64,000 bases of DNA. It comes from Burkholderia sp. BCC0322 (GTDB lineage Bacteria > Pseudomonadota > Gammaproteobacteria > Burkholderiales > Burkholderiaceae). Shown here in pieces: positions 63,950-64,000 of this stretch. The notes beneath the pieces are model-generated. The model was not told the origin of the DNA, ran no database searches, and saw only the letters and a list, made by a program, of their open reading frames with translations. A program made the translations under genes and the position numbers. The DNA is taken from positions 372,001 through 436,000 of the forward strand of contig NZ_CADFDU010000006.1 of assembly GCF_902833045.1 (NCBI RefSeq), read 5' to 3'. The first letter of the stretch is position 1; every line of letters starts with the position of its first letter.

Positions 63950-64000
63950 ATGAGCACCAGCCAGGGCCCGCTCGCGGGCGTCAAAGTGCTCGAATTCGGA
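63950..64000 (+). CDS. CoA-transferase family III (CaiB/BaiF) protein, N-terminus only
   Basis: Seventeen codons before the window ends: MSTSQGPLAGVKVLEFG. The GPLAGVKVLEFG start is typical of class III CoA-transferases and alpha-methylacyl-CoA racemases. GGGAGA lies 4 bases ahead of the ATG. Substrate cannot be said. Confidence 0.7.
   Translation, partial: MSTSQGPLAGVKVLEFG

Overview
The window is GC-rich DNA from a betaproteobacterium, most probably a chromosome 1 segment of a Burkholderia (cepacia-complex type). The evidence is the codon bias towards G/C-ending codons, the chromosomal aminoarabinose (Ara4N) locus with separate proteins for the two ArnA activities, the orders rpsF-priB-rpsR-rplI-dnaB and ffs-dnaX-ybaB-recR, and the Burkholderia-style acetoin locus. 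Almost everything looks like vertically inherited chromosome. I see no insertion sequence, prophage, integron, CRISPR array, tRNA or rRNA. Species assignment is inference.

Layout. 1-5.6 kb: end of an ATPase gene, a GT4 glycosyltransferase, small envelope proteins (SYLF lipoprotein, a two-helix membrane protein, PsiF), an asparaginase and a BON-LysM protein. 5.6-6.1 kb: a gene-free stretch ending in an orphan plus-strand terminator, a candidate small RNA. 6.1-10.7 kb: the glyoxylate-to-glycerate operon gcl-hyi-glxR with a divergent LysR regulator. 10.9-12.4 kb: an ECF sigma factor and its anti-sigma factor. 12.6-15.7 kb: rpsF-priB-rpsR-rplI and dnaB. 15.8-17.5 kb: a DUF47-pit phosphate uptake operon with a Pho-box-like repeat at its start. 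17.6-21.5 kb: NlpC/P60 lipoprotein, PIN-PhoH ATPase, peroxiredoxin. 21.6-28.9 kb: the arn cluster that makes and attaches Ara4N to lipid A. 29.7-36.1 kb: alaA-like aminotransferase, hom, thrC, then moeA-moaD-moaE. 36.1-37.5 kb: truncated haemoglobin divergent from an nsrR-type regulator. 37.6-40.2 kb: clpB behind a sigma-32-type promoter. 40.3-42.7 kb: YidB-like protein, helix-hairpin-helix secreted protein, MerR/carboxymuconolactone-decarboxylase pair. 42.7-51.2 kb: acetoin catabolism, acoR divergent from acoX-SDR-acoA-acoB-acoC-lipA with a consensus sigma-54 promoter. 51.2-59.9 kb: MATE exporter plus a GT39-like membrane protein, rpmE2, mtfA, MFS exporter with MerR regulator, rho, trxA. 60.2-64 kb: 4.5S RNA, dnaX, ybaB, recR and the start of a CoA-transferase gene.

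How parts work together. Gcl condenses two glyoxylates to tartronate semialdehyde, Hyi interconverts this with hydroxypyruvate and GlxR reduces it to glycerate. The arn genes run on one strand from the transferase to the deformylase, many with ATGA overlaps, so they form one or two transcripts. The aco genes encode E1 alpha/beta and an E2-like protein plus a private lipoyl synthase; no E3 gene is present here. Several regulatory sites could be read directly: sigma-32 (clpB), sigma-54 with upstream palindromes (aco), two MerR-type dyads, a Pho-box-like repeat (DUF47-pit), and a good sigma-70 promoter for rpsF.

No wholly new multi-gene system is evident. The items most worth a second look are the candidate small RNA near 5.9 kb, the Pho-box-like site in front of the phosphate transporter operon, the aco regulatory region with its in-operon lipA paralogue, and the secreted helix-hairpin-helix protein with a histone-H1-like tail.
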